Source: an uncultured Pseudomonadota bacterium (GTDB lineage Bacteria > Pseudomonadota > Gammaproteobacteria > Burkholderiales > SG8-39). Taken from it: a DNA stretch of 12,956 nt. The notes under the pieces are model-generated. The model had not been told where the DNA came from. It saw only the letters and a list, made by a program, of their open reading frames with translations, and ran no database searches. The translations under genes and the position numbers were made by a program. The stretch covers positions 1-12,956 of the forward strand of contig CAIPGJ010000191.1 in assembly GCA_903864555.1 (NCBI GenBank), written 5' to 3'. Positions 1 to 7,819 of this stretch are shown here, in pieces. The stretch's first letter is position 1. Each line of letters starts with the position of its first letter.

Positions 1-767
1 CAGTCCAGGATGGAGTTCGCGGGCCTTGTGGCTGCCGTCGGATACTCCAGGCTTGGAATCGGCTGAATGCGATCTGGATCATGACCACATTCGGCGGCAA
101 TCAGCCGGGCAAACCCATGCCAGGACGTATGGCCTGATGTGCTGAGATGGAAGGTGCCCTCCTGTTTGGCGTCTTGCCGGAGAACGTCGCGGGTGAGATT
201 CGCAATGGTGGCAGTGGAAGTCGGGGCGCCGATCTGGTCATTCACAACCTTGAGCAAAGGACGTTCCCGCAGCAGCCTTAGCATGGTGAGCAGAAAATTG
301 CTCCCCCGAACCCCATAGACCCAGCTGGTCCGGAAGATCAGATGCCGGCAACCGGAGGCGCGGATGGCATCTTCGCCATCGAGTTTTGTTCTGCCGTACA
401 CATTGAGTGGGTCGGGAGCATCTGATTCCAGGTAACTTCCCGATTTCTTGCCGTCGAAAACGTAGTCGGTGGAGTAATGCACAAGCAATGCACCAAGCTT
501 ACCGGCCTCTTCGGCAAGTATCATGGGGCCAATGCAGTTGACCCGGTGCGCAAGCTCGGGCTCGGCTTCGGCCTTGTCTACAGCCGTGTACGCAGCGGCA
601 TTGACGATGACATTGGGGCGATGTGACGCAATGAAACCCCGCATGCCTGCAGGATCATCCAGGTTCATCGCTTGCCTGTCGGTGAGGATGACCTTTCCCA
701 ATGAGCTGAGGACGGTACCCAGTTCACTCCCTAGCTGTCCTGATTGCCCTGTCACCAGAATGTTCAA
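1..767 (-). CDS. rfbD: dTDP-4-dehydrorhamnose reductase (RmlD), C-terminus cut by window edge
   Basis: Last step of dTDP-L-rhamnose synthesis: NAD(P)H-dependent reduction of dTDP-4-dehydro-L-rhamnose in the cytoplasm. The reading frame is open from 767 to the left edge, about 255 codons of a family that is usually near 295. Visible motifs are the N-terminal nucleotide-binding loop NILVTGQSGQLG (residues 2-13), NAAAYTAVDKAE (56-67), the catalytic STDYVFDG (99-106) and the Y124-x3-K128 pair in YGRTK. The start is a TTG at 767-765. It overlaps the rfbC stop as TTGA and has GAGG seven bases upstream, so translation is probably coupled to rfbC. No in-frame ATG precedes the conserved N-terminus. 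Family assignment is firm; the C-terminal part cannot be assessed. Confidence 0.95.
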   Translation of the reverse strand, partial: MNILVTGQSGQLGSELGTVLSSLGKVILTDRQAMNLDDPAGMRGFIASHRPNVIVNAAAYTAVDKAEAEPELAHRVNCIGPMILAEEAGKLGALLVHYSTDYVFDGKKSGSYLESDAPDPLNVYGRTKLDGEDAIRASGCRHLIFRTSWVYGVRGSNFLLTMLRLLRERPLLKVVNDQIGAPTSTATIANLTRDVLRQDAKQEGTFHLSTSGHTSWHGFARLIAAECGHDPDRIQPIPSLEYPTAATRPANSILD

Positions 768-1306
768 TCGAATACCTCGGCGTCAGCCAGTGCCAAGCCC
801 TGCTGGTCCTTGGCCGATAGGATGGGGTGGGACAGCAACGGCCACTGGATGCCTATGGTGGCATCGTTCCAGATGATGGATCGCTCGTGTTCCGGGGCGT
901 AAAAATCCGTGGTCTTGTATAGAACTTCGGCAAACTCGCTGATGACACAAAATCCGTGGGCAAATCCGACCGGGACCCAGAGCGAGTTATGCGCCTCGGC
1001 CGTAAGCATGACCCCCGCCCATTTCCCGAAGTGTGGGGAGTTCCTGCGAATGTCCACGGCCACATCAAAAATGGTCCCTGAGAGAACGCGAACCAGTTTT
1101 CCTTGCGGCTGCCCGATCTGATAATGCAAGCCGCGCAGCACCCCTTGGGCTGATCTTGAGTGATTGTCCTGAACAAAGTCGGCTTCAATGCCGGCCTCAC
1201 TGAAGGCTCGCTGATTCCAGCTTTCGAAAAAAAAGCCTCTTGCATCGCCAAACACCCTGGGCTCGACAAGCAGTACTTCGGGCAACGTGGTGGACGTAAG
1301 CTTCAT
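764..1306 (-). CDS. rfbC: dTDP-4-dehydrorhamnose 3,5-epimerase (RmlC)
   Basis: Third enzyme of the dTDP-L-rhamnose pathway, a cupin-fold epimerase acting at C3 and C5 of dTDP-4-dehydro-6-deoxyglucose. The 180 residues match the normal family length. Visible motifs: GDARGFFFE (20-28), DNHSRSAQGVLRGLHYQ (47-63) containing the expected catalytic His61, VPVGFAHGF (111-119), and LYKTTDFY (129-136), the region of the active-site tyrosine. Asp167 in SAKD corresponds to the Asp paired with the catalytic His in characterised RmlC. The ATG at 1306 lies two bases after the rfbA stop, with AGGT as a weak ribosome site. The stop overlaps the TTG of rfbD. Gene order B-A-C-D is common for this pathway. Confidence 0.97.
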   Translation of the reverse strand: MKLTSTTLPEVLLVEPRVFGDARGFFFESWNQRAFSEAGIEADFVQDNHSRSAQGVLRGLHYQIGQPQGKLVRVLSGTIFDVAVDIRRNSPHFGKWAGVMLTAEAHNSLWVPVGFAHGFCVISEFAEVLYKTTDFYAPEHERSIIWNDATIGIQWPLLSHPILSAKDQQGLALADAEVFD

Positions 1307-1308
1307 CT

Positions 1309-2184
1309 TTAGAGACCTGTTTCAGTAAGCAGTGAAAGCAGGTAATTCCCATATCCGCTGTTGCGCAGGGGCGTCGCAAGCGATTCCAGTTGTTGGGAGC
1401 TGATCCAGCCGGCCCGCCAGGCAATTTCCTCGGGGCAGCAGATCTTGAGTCCCTGGCGCCGTTCTATGGTCTGGATGAATTGTCCGGCTTCCAGAAGCGT
1501 GTCATGGGTTCCGGTATCCAGCCATGCCATGCCGCGACCGAGTGAAACGACATCCAGCCTGTTGTTGGCGAGGTAGCTTCGGTTGACATCGGTTATCTCC
1601 AGTTCGCCCCGCGGCGATGGTTTCAACGATTTTGCAATGGAGACCACGTCGTTGTCATAGAAATACAATCCCGTAACCGCGAATCTGGACTTGGGCACGA
1701 CGGGCTTTTCTTCCAGACTGATGGCCACGCCATTCCTGTCGTATTCGACCACGCCATATCGTTGCGGGTCAGTCACCGGATAGGCAAAGACGGTGGCGCC
1801 GACTTGCTTTGATGCAGCATGTTGCATTGCCCGTGCCAGTTCGTGGCCATAAAAAATATTGTCTCCAAGGACCAGTGCGCAGGGTGATCTGCCAATAAAC
1901 TGCTCCCCGATGATAAACGCTTGCGCAAGACCCTCCGGCTGGGGTTGAACCGCGTACGTCAGGTTGATGCCCCATCGCTCACCGTCACCAAGAAGTTGCT
2001 GGAATCGTGGCGTGTCGTCGGGGGTGGAGATGAGCAGTATGTCGCGTATGCCTGCCAGCATGAGTGTCGACAGCGGGTAATAAACCATGGGCTTGTCGTA
2101 AATCGGCAGCAACTGCTTTGAAATGACCTGCGTGACCGGGTAGAGGCGGGTGCCTGAGCCGCCTGCCAGAAGGATGCCTTTCAT
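1309..2184 (-). CDS. rfbA: Glucose-1-phosphate thymidylyltransferase (RmlA)
   Basis: First committed step of the pathway: glucose-1-phosphate plus dTTP gives dTDP-glucose and pyrophosphate. The nucleotidyltransferase signature GGSGTRLYP (8-16) with [11 protein letters not shown] (22-32) is intact, including Arg13 and Lys23. The metal-binding Asp108 lies in [10 protein letters not shown]. The open frame extends 23 codons further upstream, to 2253, but that stretch overlaps the end of rfbB. The ATG at 2184 starts exactly at the conserved [13 protein letters not shown] and forms an ATGA overlap with the rfbB stop, giving 291 residues, the usual family length. Members of this family are feedback-inhibited by dTDP-rhamnose; nothing here argues against that. 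Confidence 0.97.
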   Translation of the reverse strand: MKGILLAGGSGTRLYPVTQVISKQLLPIYDKPMVYYPLSTLMLAGIRDILLISTPDDTPRFQQLLGDGERWGINLTYAVQPQPEGLAQAFIIGEQFIGRSPCALVLGDNIFYGHELARAMQHAASKQVGATVFAYPVTDPQRYGVVEYDRNGVAISLEEKPVVPKSRFAVTGLYFYDNDVVSIAKSLKPSPRGELEITDVNRSYLANNRLDVVSLGRGMAWLDTGTHDTLLEAGQFIQTIERRQGLKICCPEEIAWRAGWISSQQLESLATPLRNSGYGNYLLSLLTETGL

Positions 2185-3248
2185 TGCTGATGCGCCCCAT
2201 ATTGGAGGTTGACCCAGCGCTTGTATGTCCCGGATTCCACGCCCTTGATCCATTCGGGGTTGGTCAGGTACCAGCGCATGGTCTGTTCCAGGCCTGATTC
2301 AAATTGTTGCGATGGTGACCACCCCAGCTCGCTTGCCAGCTTGCGTGAATCAATGGCATAGCGCCTGTCATGCCCTGGCCTGTCGGATACATAAGCGATC
2401 TGGCTGGAATAGGGGTTGCCCTGCCTTGGTGCCAGTCTGTCCAAAATTGAACAGATGGCATTTACCACTTGCAGGTTGGTGCGTTCGCAGTTCCCGCCGA
2501 TATTGTAGGTTTCCCCCGGGAGTCCTTTGTCGAGCACGTCCCTGATTGCACCGCAATGATCGGCGACATACAGCCAGTCGCGAACATTCAGGCCATCGCC
2601 GTAGACGGGCAAAGCTTTTCCGCGCAGGGCATTCAGGACCATCAGCGGTATCAGTTTCTCGGGAAACTGGTAGGGCCCGTAATTGTTTGAGCAGTTTGTG
2701 GTCAGCACCGGCAGGCCGTAGGTGTGGTGGTAAGCGCGTGCCAGATGATCAGACGATGCCTTGGATGCTGAATACGGGCTATTGGGCGAGTAGGGATGTG
2801 ATTCGGAAAAGGGCGGATCGTCCGGCCCCAATGATCCATAAACTTCGTCAGTTGAGACGTGCACAAACCTGAATGTATCCCGGCTCGGCCCGGGCAAGCG
2901 TTGCCACCAGGTTCTGCATTGTTCCAGCAGGTTGAACGTCCCCAGAATGTTGGTCTGCACGAACGCAGCGGGTCCATGAATCGATCTGTCCACATGACTT
3001 TCCGCTGCAAAGTGGACGATGGCCCTTGGCTGATGGCGTTCTAGGATGTCTGCAATCTGCTGGCTGTCGCAAATGTCTCCCTGAACGAAGACATGCCGGC
3101 GGTCGTTGGACAGTGATTTGAGGTTCTCAAGGTTTCCTGCATAAGTCAGCTTGTCCAGATTGATGAGGGGTTCATCAATCGAACGGAACCACTCAAGGAC
3201 GAAATTCGAACCAATGAAACCCGCACCACCGGTTACAAGAATGGTCAT
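2181..3248 (-). CDS. rfbB: dTDP-glucose 4,6-dehydratase (RmlB)
   Basis: Second pathway enzyme: NAD-dependent conversion of dTDP-glucose to dTDP-4-dehydro-6-deoxyglucose, an extended short-chain dehydrogenase. The 355 residues show the Rossmann loop [10 protein letters not shown] (7-16), [11 protein letters not shown] (79-89), the catalytic STDEVYG (132-138; Thr133, Asp134, Glu135) and Y159-x3-K163 in [24 protein letters not shown], further on, is also typical. The ATG at 3248 overlaps the stop of the glycosyltransferase gene (ATGA), and its own stop overlaps rfbA. The ribosome site is weak (GGGAAA), which fits coupled translation. Confidence 0.98.
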   Translation of the reverse strand: MTILVTGGAGFIGSNFVLEWFRSIDEPLINLDKLTYAGNLENLKSLSNDRRHVFVQGDICDSQQIADILERHQPRAIVHFAAESHVDRSIHGPAAFVQTNILGTFNLLEQCRTWWQRLPGPSRDTFRFVHVSTDEVYGSLGPDDPPFSESHPYSPNSPYSASKASSDHLARAYHHTYGLPVLTTNCSNNYGPYQFPEKLIPLMVLNALRGKALPVYGDGLNVRDWLYVADHCGAIRDVLDKGLPGETYNIGGNCERTNLQVVNAICSILDRLAPRQGNPYSSQIAYVSDRPGHDRRYAIDSRKLASELGWSPSQQFESGLEQTMRWYLTNPEWIKGVESGTYKRWVNLQYGAHQQ

Positions 3249-4018
3249 CTTGCGGCTTTCCCGAGGGCGACCAGCTTCGCGTATTTATTGAAGCTGTTCA
3301 TGGAGCCTATGCAGATATGGATCAAACCGGGCAATCCATCAAGAAAGCCGAGTCGCAAAAAATAGAACTTGCTGAACCGGGCCAGCGGCGAAACCAGCAG
3401 GGTCATGACACCTGCTGACCGCCCTTGGGCATGCAGTTGCTCCGCCTGCAGCGTGGTGTAAAGGTTCTGCTTGGCCAGATAACGATCAAGTGTTTCAGCA
3501 GAGTCATGGAGGAGGTCTCCCCGAAGTCTGAGGACGGGGCATTCGGCAAGGACTTTTTCGTGGATCGCATCGTCGCTCCACTTTGCCGAATTTCTGTGGA
3601 ACAGGCGCAGGCTCCAGTCGGGATAACCTTCGCCATGCCGCAGCCATCGGCCAAGGAAGCGGTTGCAGCGTGGCATGGCAAATGCCTGCGCCCGGGGTGC
3701 ACGCATTTCATACTCGATACTTTGACGGAGCTGCTCGCTGACCCGCTCATCCGCATCCAGGCAAATTACCCAATCGTTCATCGCCGTTGCCACCGCGTAT
3801 TGTTTCTGGCGACCGTATCCCAGCCAGTCCTGGGTCACCACGCGGGCTCCCCTGGAAGTGGCCAGCGCCACTGTTTCGTCTGTGGACCCTGAATCGACCA
3901 CGAGAATTTCGTCGCAGAAAGCCACGCTGTCGAGGCATCCCCCGATCTGGCTGGCCGCGTTGAGGCTGATAATGACGGCTGAAAGGGGCAATTTGGGGGC
4001 GAAAAATCGTATAATCAA
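3245..4018 (-). CDS. Family 2 glycosyltransferase, WaaE/LgtF-like (probable LPS core sugar transfer)
   Basis: GT-A fold sugar transferase of 257 residues. It shows AVIISLNAASQIGGCLDSV (14-32), the nucleotide-binding VDSGSTDETV (41-50) and the metal-binding DAD (88-90) in ICLDADERV. DWSLRLFHRNSAKW and the acidic IHEKV region later in the protein are typical of the WaaE/KdtX/LgtF group, in which characterised members add glucose to inner-core heptose. That substrate is an inference. There is no N-terminal ATG. The upstream TTG at 4018 is used here; another TTG at 3991 would give MPLSAVIIS, closer to the usual family N-terminus. Neither has a clear ribosome site. It is the first gene of the rhamnose operon and lies back to back with waaC, which supports a role in LPS core or O-chain assembly. 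Confidence 0.85.
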   Translation of the reverse strand: MIIRFFAPKLPLSAVIISLNAASQIGGCLDSVAFCDEILVVDSGSTDETVALATSRGARVVTQDWLGYGRQKQYAVATAMNDWVICLDADERVSEQLRQSIEYEMRAPRAQAFAMPRCNRFLGRWLRHGEGYPDWSLRLFHRNSAKWSDDAIHEKVLAECPVLRLRGDLLHDSAETLDRYLAKQNLYTTLQAEQLHAQGRSAGVMTLLVSPLARFSKFYFLRLGFLDGLPGLIHICIGSMNSFNKYAKLVALGKAAR

Positions 4019-4072
4019 GAAGTTGCGAGCTTCATTTTAAACCAATTGTGCGCTCCCATCTAATGCCATCGC
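4019..4072. promoter_or_regulatory. Divergent promoter region between the rhamnose operon and waaC-waaA
   Basis: Only 54 bases separate the two divergent operons. On the plus strand a perfect TATAAT lies at 4010-4015, just inside the glycosyltransferase frame, but no good -35 box precedes it. A second plus-strand candidate, TCTAAT at 4059-4064, sits ten bases before the waaC ATG. On the minus strand TAAAAT at 4039-4034 with a weak TTAGAT 18 bases upstream (4063-4058) could drive the rhamnose operon. These are pattern matches only, and the opposing candidates overlap. Confidence 0.4.
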
Positions 4073-5023
4073 ATGCCTCGCATCCTCCTCATCAAGACGT
4101 CCTCTCTCGGGGATGTCGTCCACAATTTTCCGGTTGCAAGTGACATTGCGGAGCACTTCCCGGGGGCCATCATCGACTGGGTCGTCGAGGAAGCCTACGC
4201 GCCCTTGGTCAGCCTGCATCCGGCAGTAAGCACGACCATTCCGGTGGCCATGAGGCGCTGGCGGAAACACCTTTTCAGCGCACGCACCTGGCAGGAGATC
4301 GGCGCATTCCGCAGAGGTCTGGCTCTTGAATCCTATGACCTGTGCATTGACACCCAGGGTTTGCTGAAAAGTGCCTTGATCGCTGCAGCATCTGTCAGCG
4401 TCAAGCATGGGTTTGACGCAGCCACGGCAAGGGAGCCGCTTGCAGCCCGCTTCTACGATGTAACCCACCACGTGGACCGCAGCCAGCATGCCGTCATGAG
4501 AAACCGGCTGCTTGCAGGCATGGCGACGGGATACTCCGTCGGAGAGCTTGTCAACTACGGTCTGCAACAGGTGCCCGTCGCCGCAGGGCCAGCCGGATGT
4601 GTGCTGTTCCATGGCACCAGCCGCGATGACAAACTATGGCCCGTACCGGATTGGATCTTGCTGGGGCGCACACTGGAGTCGCTTGGATATCGCTGCATCA
4701 TTCCCTGGGGAAGCGACGCGGAGAGGGTTCGCAGCGAGGTAATTTGCGCAGGACTTCACCATGCCACCGTCCCCGGACGCATGGATTTCGGCGAGATTGC
4801 CCGCGTGATTTCGAGCGCAAGTGCGGTGATTGGTGTTGATACCGGACTTGTGCATCTGGCTGCGGCGCTGGGTCGGCCGGTCGTCGCCATATTTACCGGT
4901 TCCGACCCGATACTGACCGGAGTACATGGCGTCAGCCTGGCGCGCAATCTGGGTCGTTGCGGGGCGCCTCCCGAACCGGCAGAAGTTTTGGCCAGTCTCC
5001 AGGAAATGGGGGTGATCAGGTGA
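4073..5023 (+). CDS. waaC: LPS heptosyltransferase I (WaaC)
   Basis: Adds the first L-glycero-D-manno-heptose to Kdo2-lipid A on the cytoplasmic side of the inner membrane; a GT-B fold family 9 enzyme. The 316 residues match the family (about 320). Visible are KTSSLGDVVH (8-17) with the expected catalytic Asp14, DWVVEE (35-40), RRWRK (61-65), the sugar-nucleotide-binding TSRDDKLWP (182-190) with Lys187, and GVDTGLVHLAAALG (254-267) with Asp256 and His261. These positions line up with known active-site residues of E. coli WaaC. The start ATG has no recognisable Shine-Dalgarno sequence, but the N-terminus is at the conserved place. It overlaps waaA by 4 bases (GTGA). WaaC, rather than WaaF, is favoured by the VVEE and RRWRK segments and by pairing with waaA. 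Confidence 0.95.
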   Translation: MPRILLIKTSSLGDVVHNFPVASDIAEHFPGAIIDWVVEEAYAPLVSLHPAVSTTIPVAMRRWRKHLFSARTWQEIGAFRRGLALESYDLCIDTQGLLKSALIAAASVSVKHGFDAATAREPLAARFYDVTHHVDRSQHAVMRNRLLAGMATGYSVGELVNYGLQQVPVAAGPAGCVLFHGTSRDDKLWPVPDWILLGRTLESLGYRCIIPWGSDAERVRSEVICAGLHHATVPGRMDFGEIARVISSASAVIGVDTGLVHLAAALGRPVVAIFTGSDPILTGVHGVSLARNLGRCGAPPEPAEVLASLQEMGVIR

Positions 5024-6303
5024 GGTGGCGTTTCGCATACGCCATGTACTCGCTGTTGCTCTATTTGCTGCTGCCTTTTCTCATGCTGCGCTTATGGTGG
5101 CGGGGGGGGCGTGAGCCGGGGTATCGCATCCGGGTGGCCGAGCGATTTGGCTGGTATGCAGGCGCACTCCCCAATGGCAGATTCATCTGGGTGCATGCAG
5201 TATCTCTGGGAGAAACTCGCGCCGCCCGTCCCTTGATTGACGGGCTGCTCAAGACTTACCCTGACCACCAGATCATCCTCACGCAGATGACCGCCAGCGG
5301 CCTTGTTGCCGCCCAACAGCTTTACGGTGATTGCGACAGGGTCCATCTCGCGTGGCTGCCGTACGACTATCGCATTGCAACCAGGCGTTTCCTTGCGCAC
5401 TACCGGCCTGCCCTGGGCGTCATTATGGAAACCGAAATCTGGATTTCGCTGCTGGAAGAGTGCAAGCTGCGTGAGATCCCGGTGCTGCTGGCCAATGGGC
5501 GATTGTCACAGCGGTCTGCAGATCGCTACAGAGTGATAGGCGTCCTGGTGCAGCGGGCACTGGCGTGTCTGGCAGTGACTGCCGTCCAGACGAATGCTGA
5601 CGCAGAGCGATTCAGGCGGTTGGGTGCCCATGACATCCATGTCACCGGCAACCTGAAGTTTGACGCCGCATTCGCACGGGAAAATTCGTTGTTGTCAGGT
5701 GAGTTCCGACGCCGCTTCGGTGTCCGCAAGGTTGTGCTTGCGGCTTCACTTCGCGAAGGGGAGGAAGCGCTACTGATCGACGCCTTGAAGGGCACGGGTC
5801 GTTTTGCCAGCAACGCCTTGCTGCTTATGGTTCCCCGGCATCCCCAGCGCTTCGAGGAGGTCGCTGATTTTCTGGCCAGGGCAAACGTGAGTTTTGCCAG
5901 AAGAAGTTCGGGGGACATTGTGCCAACGAACTGCCAGGTGGTTCTTGGCGACAGTATGGGGGAAATGCAGGCTTATTTGAAGGCATGCGATTGCGCGTTT
6001 GTCGGCGGTAGTCTGCTGCCATTCGGGGGGCAGAATCTCATCGAGGCCTGTGCTGCGGGTGTGCCAGTGCTTTTTGGCCCACATACCTTCAACTTTGCCG
6101 AGGCCTCGGAGGCCGCTGTGGCAGCGGGAGCCGCGTTGCGCGTCACGGATGCAGTACAGCTGGTGCGCGAGATCAATGTTCTGCTCGGCGATGACTCTAG
6201 GCGGGCAGCAATGGGAGCGGCGGCACTGGCCTTCTGCAGTGCTCACACCGGGGCCACTGAAAAAACATTGGATCTGTGCCGCGGACTGCTGCCCGTAGCG
6301 TGA
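5020..6303 (+). CDS. waaA: 3-deoxy-D-manno-octulosonic acid transferase (WaaA/KdtA)
   Basis: Transfers Kdo from CMP-Kdo to lipid IVA, joining lipid A to the core; a membrane-anchored GT-B fold family 30 enzyme. From the GTG at 5020 the protein has 427 residues, as expected. A single hydrophobic segment (about 9-25) is followed by a basic patch and WVHAVSLGETRAARPL, in which Glu65 matches the catalytic base of the family. METEIWISLLEECK, NGRLSQRS and FVGGSLLPFGGQNLIEACAAGVPVLFGPHTFNF are further hallmarks. The frame is open back to 4957, but GTG 5020 overlaps the waaC stop as GTGA, follows GGGGGTGATCA, and gives the usual N-terminus. Codons 28-30 contain a run of eight G. A hairpin terminator overlaps the stop codon. 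Confidence 0.96.
   Translation: MRWRFAYAMYSLLLYLLLPFLMLRLWWRGGREPGYRIRVAERFGWYAGALPNGRFIWVHAVSLGETRAARPLIDGLLKTYPDHQIILTQMTASGLVAAQQLYGDCDRVHLAWLPYDYRIATRRFLAHYRPALGVIMETEIWISLLEECKLREIPVLLANGRLSQRSADRYRVIGVLVQRALACLAVTAVQTNADAERFRRLGAHDIHVTGNLKFDAAFARENSLLSGEFRRRFGVRKVVLAASLREGEEALLIDALKGTGRFASNALLLMVPRHPQRFEEVADFLARANVSFARRSSGDIVPTNCQVVLGDSMGEMQAYLKACDCAFVGGSLLPFGGQNLIEACAAGVPVLFGPHTFNFAEASEAAVAAGAALRVTDAVQLVREINVLLGDDSRRAAMGAAALAFCSAHTGATEKTLDLCRGLLPVA
5102..5109 (+). repeat. Homopolymer run of eight G within waaA
   Basis: Eight consecutive G form codons for Arg-Gly-Gly near the start of waaA, just after the membrane anchor. The frame is intact as given. Runs of this length can slip during replication, or be miscounted in sequencing. 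Confidence 0.9.
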
Positions 6304-6322
6304 AGCTACGGACAATTTCTTT
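6293..6322 (+). terminator. Hairpin terminator at the end of waaA
   Basis: CCGTAGC (6293-6299) and GCTACGG (6305-6311) form a perfect 7-bp stem with a 5-base loop, followed by ACAATTTCTTTCC. The waaA stop codon TGA lies in the loop. The T-rich tract starts a few bases after the stem and is interrupted, so termination may be incomplete. On the minus strand no T run follows the stem, so it does not look like a terminator for the converging tolC gene. Confidence 0.55.
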
Positions 6323-6327
6323 CCCCT

Positions 6328-7665
6328 TCAGTTTGTCCCCTGGGCGAGCAGGCGGTTGACCTCCTCCAGGTCTGCATCACTCAGGTTGCCGGTCGCTGCC
6401 TTGAGCCGCAGGCCGTTCATGATGGTGTCGTAGCGGGCCCGGGACATGTCGCGGCGGGTCGAGAAAACCTGTTGCTGGGAATTCAGTACATCGATGTTGA
6501 TGCGCACCCCCACTTCATAGCCCAGTTTGTTGGAGGCCAACGCGGTTTCGGAAGAGAGCAGTGCCTGCTCCAGTGCGCGCACCTGGGCCATGCCATTGGT
6601 GACACCGAGGAAGGATTGGCGGGCGGACAGCGCGGCCTGGCGGCGACTGGATTCAAGGTCCGAACGGACCTTTTCTTGCAACGCGAGCGATTCGCGGATG
6701 CGCGAACTGGTTGCACCGCCGGCATAGAGCGGAAGTGCAAGTTGCAGCCCGATGGTGGCTGACTTGATATCGCTTCCCAGGGGATTGGCTCCTGTCGACC
6801 CCGTTACTGCCGTGTTTCCATAGGAGCCAACCAGGTCAACAGTCGGATAGTGCCCGGCACGGTTGCGAGCAACTTCGCGAGAGGAAATCTCCACAGCGGC
6901 TTCCTGCACGCGAACGGTAAAGTTCTGGCGCTGTGCCGTATCAACCCAGGTTTCCATGTCGGAAGGCTGCGGCGGACTTAACTGCAACTGCTGGCGGAGT
7001 GGCGAAAGCGCCCCCGGAAATTTGCCGATCAGCAACTGGAGTGCGCGCTGGCGGATTTCAAGATCGTTTTGCGCGACGATTTCCTGGGAGGTCGACAGGT
7101 CAAATCGAGCCTGGGCTTCGTGGGTATCGGTGATGGTGGTTGTGCCAACCTCAAAATTTCGCCGAGCCTGCTCCAGTTGTTCTGTAATGGCCGCCTTCTG
7201 TGCCCGGATGAAGGCAAGGCTGTCCTGGGAAGCAAGCACGTCAAAGTAGGCTTGGGCAGTGCGAATGATCAGGTCCTGGCTGGAGAGACCAAACTGGGCC
7301 TCGGCCTGCGCCACCTGGAATTCCGCCTGTTCGTACTGCGCCCAGTTACCCAGCCTGAACAGGGGCTGATTGAGTGAGACGGTCCACGCATTCGAACTGA
7401 ATACCCGCGGCACGAACACTGCATTGGGCACTCCGGAGCGCACATCACCATCTGTGTAGGATGTGCTGCCTGTCAGATTGATGGTGGGCAGTATCAGTGC
7501 CTTGCCCTGAGGCAGGCGCTCGCGACCAGCCTTGAGGGTGGCCTGCGCGGAAGCAAAGGCCGCATCATTGGCCCGGGCGTCCCGGTAAACCTGCAGCAAG
7601 TCCGCGGCATTCAGTTGCCCTGCAAACAGCAGACATGCTGCCGTCGTCCATTCCGTCAACCGCAT
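6328..7665 (-). CDS. tolC: TolC family outer membrane efflux / type I secretion channel
   Basis: Outer membrane channel that joins inner membrane pumps or type I exporters to the exterior, forming a trimeric beta barrel with a long periplasmic helical tunnel. The 445 residues begin with a signal peptide, with likely cleavage after LNA at residue 20, followed by ADLLQVYRDARANDAAF, typical of the mature TolC N-terminus. Two repeated halves are visible: TAQAYFDVLASQDSL with RNFEVGTTTITDTHEAQARFD in the first, and SRQSFLGVTNG-like helices with NKLGYEVGVRINIDVLNSQQQVF in the second. The start at 7665 is chosen because AAGGGGG (7677-7671) lies five bases upstream; an in-frame GTG at 7686 lacks this. 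It converges with waaA, 24 bases away. The 154 bases upstream of it contain no gene. Whether it serves efflux or secretion cannot be told here, as no partner pump is nearby. Confidence 0.92.
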   Translation of the reverse strand: MRLTEWTTAACLLFAGQLNAADLLQVYRDARANDAAFASAQATLKAGRERLPQGKALILPTINLTGSTSYTDGDVRSGVPNAVFVPRVFSSNAWTVSLNQPLFRLGNWAQYEQAEFQVAQAEAQFGLSSQDLIIRTAQAYFDVLASQDSLAFIRAQKAAITEQLEQARRNFEVGTTTITDTHEAQARFDLSTSQEIVAQNDLEIRQRALQLLIGKFPGALSPLRQQLQLSPPQPSDMETWVDTAQRQNFTVRVQEAAVEISSREVARNRAGHYPTVDLVGSYGNTAVTGSTGANPLGSDIKSATIGLQLALPLYAGGATSSRIRESLALQEKVRSDLESSRRQAALSARQSFLGVTNGMAQVRALEQALLSSETALASNKLGYEVGVRINIDVLNSQQQVFSTRRDMSRARYDTIMNGLRLKAATGNLSDADLEEVNRLLAQGTN

Positions 7666-7819
7666 CAAGTCCCCCTTTGTTCGCACGTGGCGGTTCCCCA
7701 GTCCGTCATCTTATTGCAGTCACGGTCGCCAGGCGTGTTGAATTGCTGCATGCGGCGGATTCACGTGATCCAGATTCTTCTCTTCCGCTGATTTTTTGCA
7801 GCTTACGCGCCAGCGAAGC

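Noticed and set aside
4037..4612. A 191-codon open frame opposite waaC
   Set aside because: waaC on the other strand has all its catalytic motifs; the antisense frame shows no recognisable domain.
6004..6014. GGCGGTAG resembling the ops element that recruits RfaH in LPS operons
   Set aside because: It lies deep inside waaA and encodes the conserved VGGS motif, not a 5' leader; ops acts near the start of a transcript.
7630..7660. Cys11 in the TolC signal peptide as a possible lipobox
   Set aside because: The preceding residues are TAA rather than an L-x-[AG]-C pattern, and the hydrophobic core continues past the Cys; cleavage after LNA fits better.
7757..7771. Near-palindrome around CACGTG in the pcm-like/tolC gap
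   Set aside because: Imperfect arms, single copy, no bacterial regulator I can link to it; probably chance.
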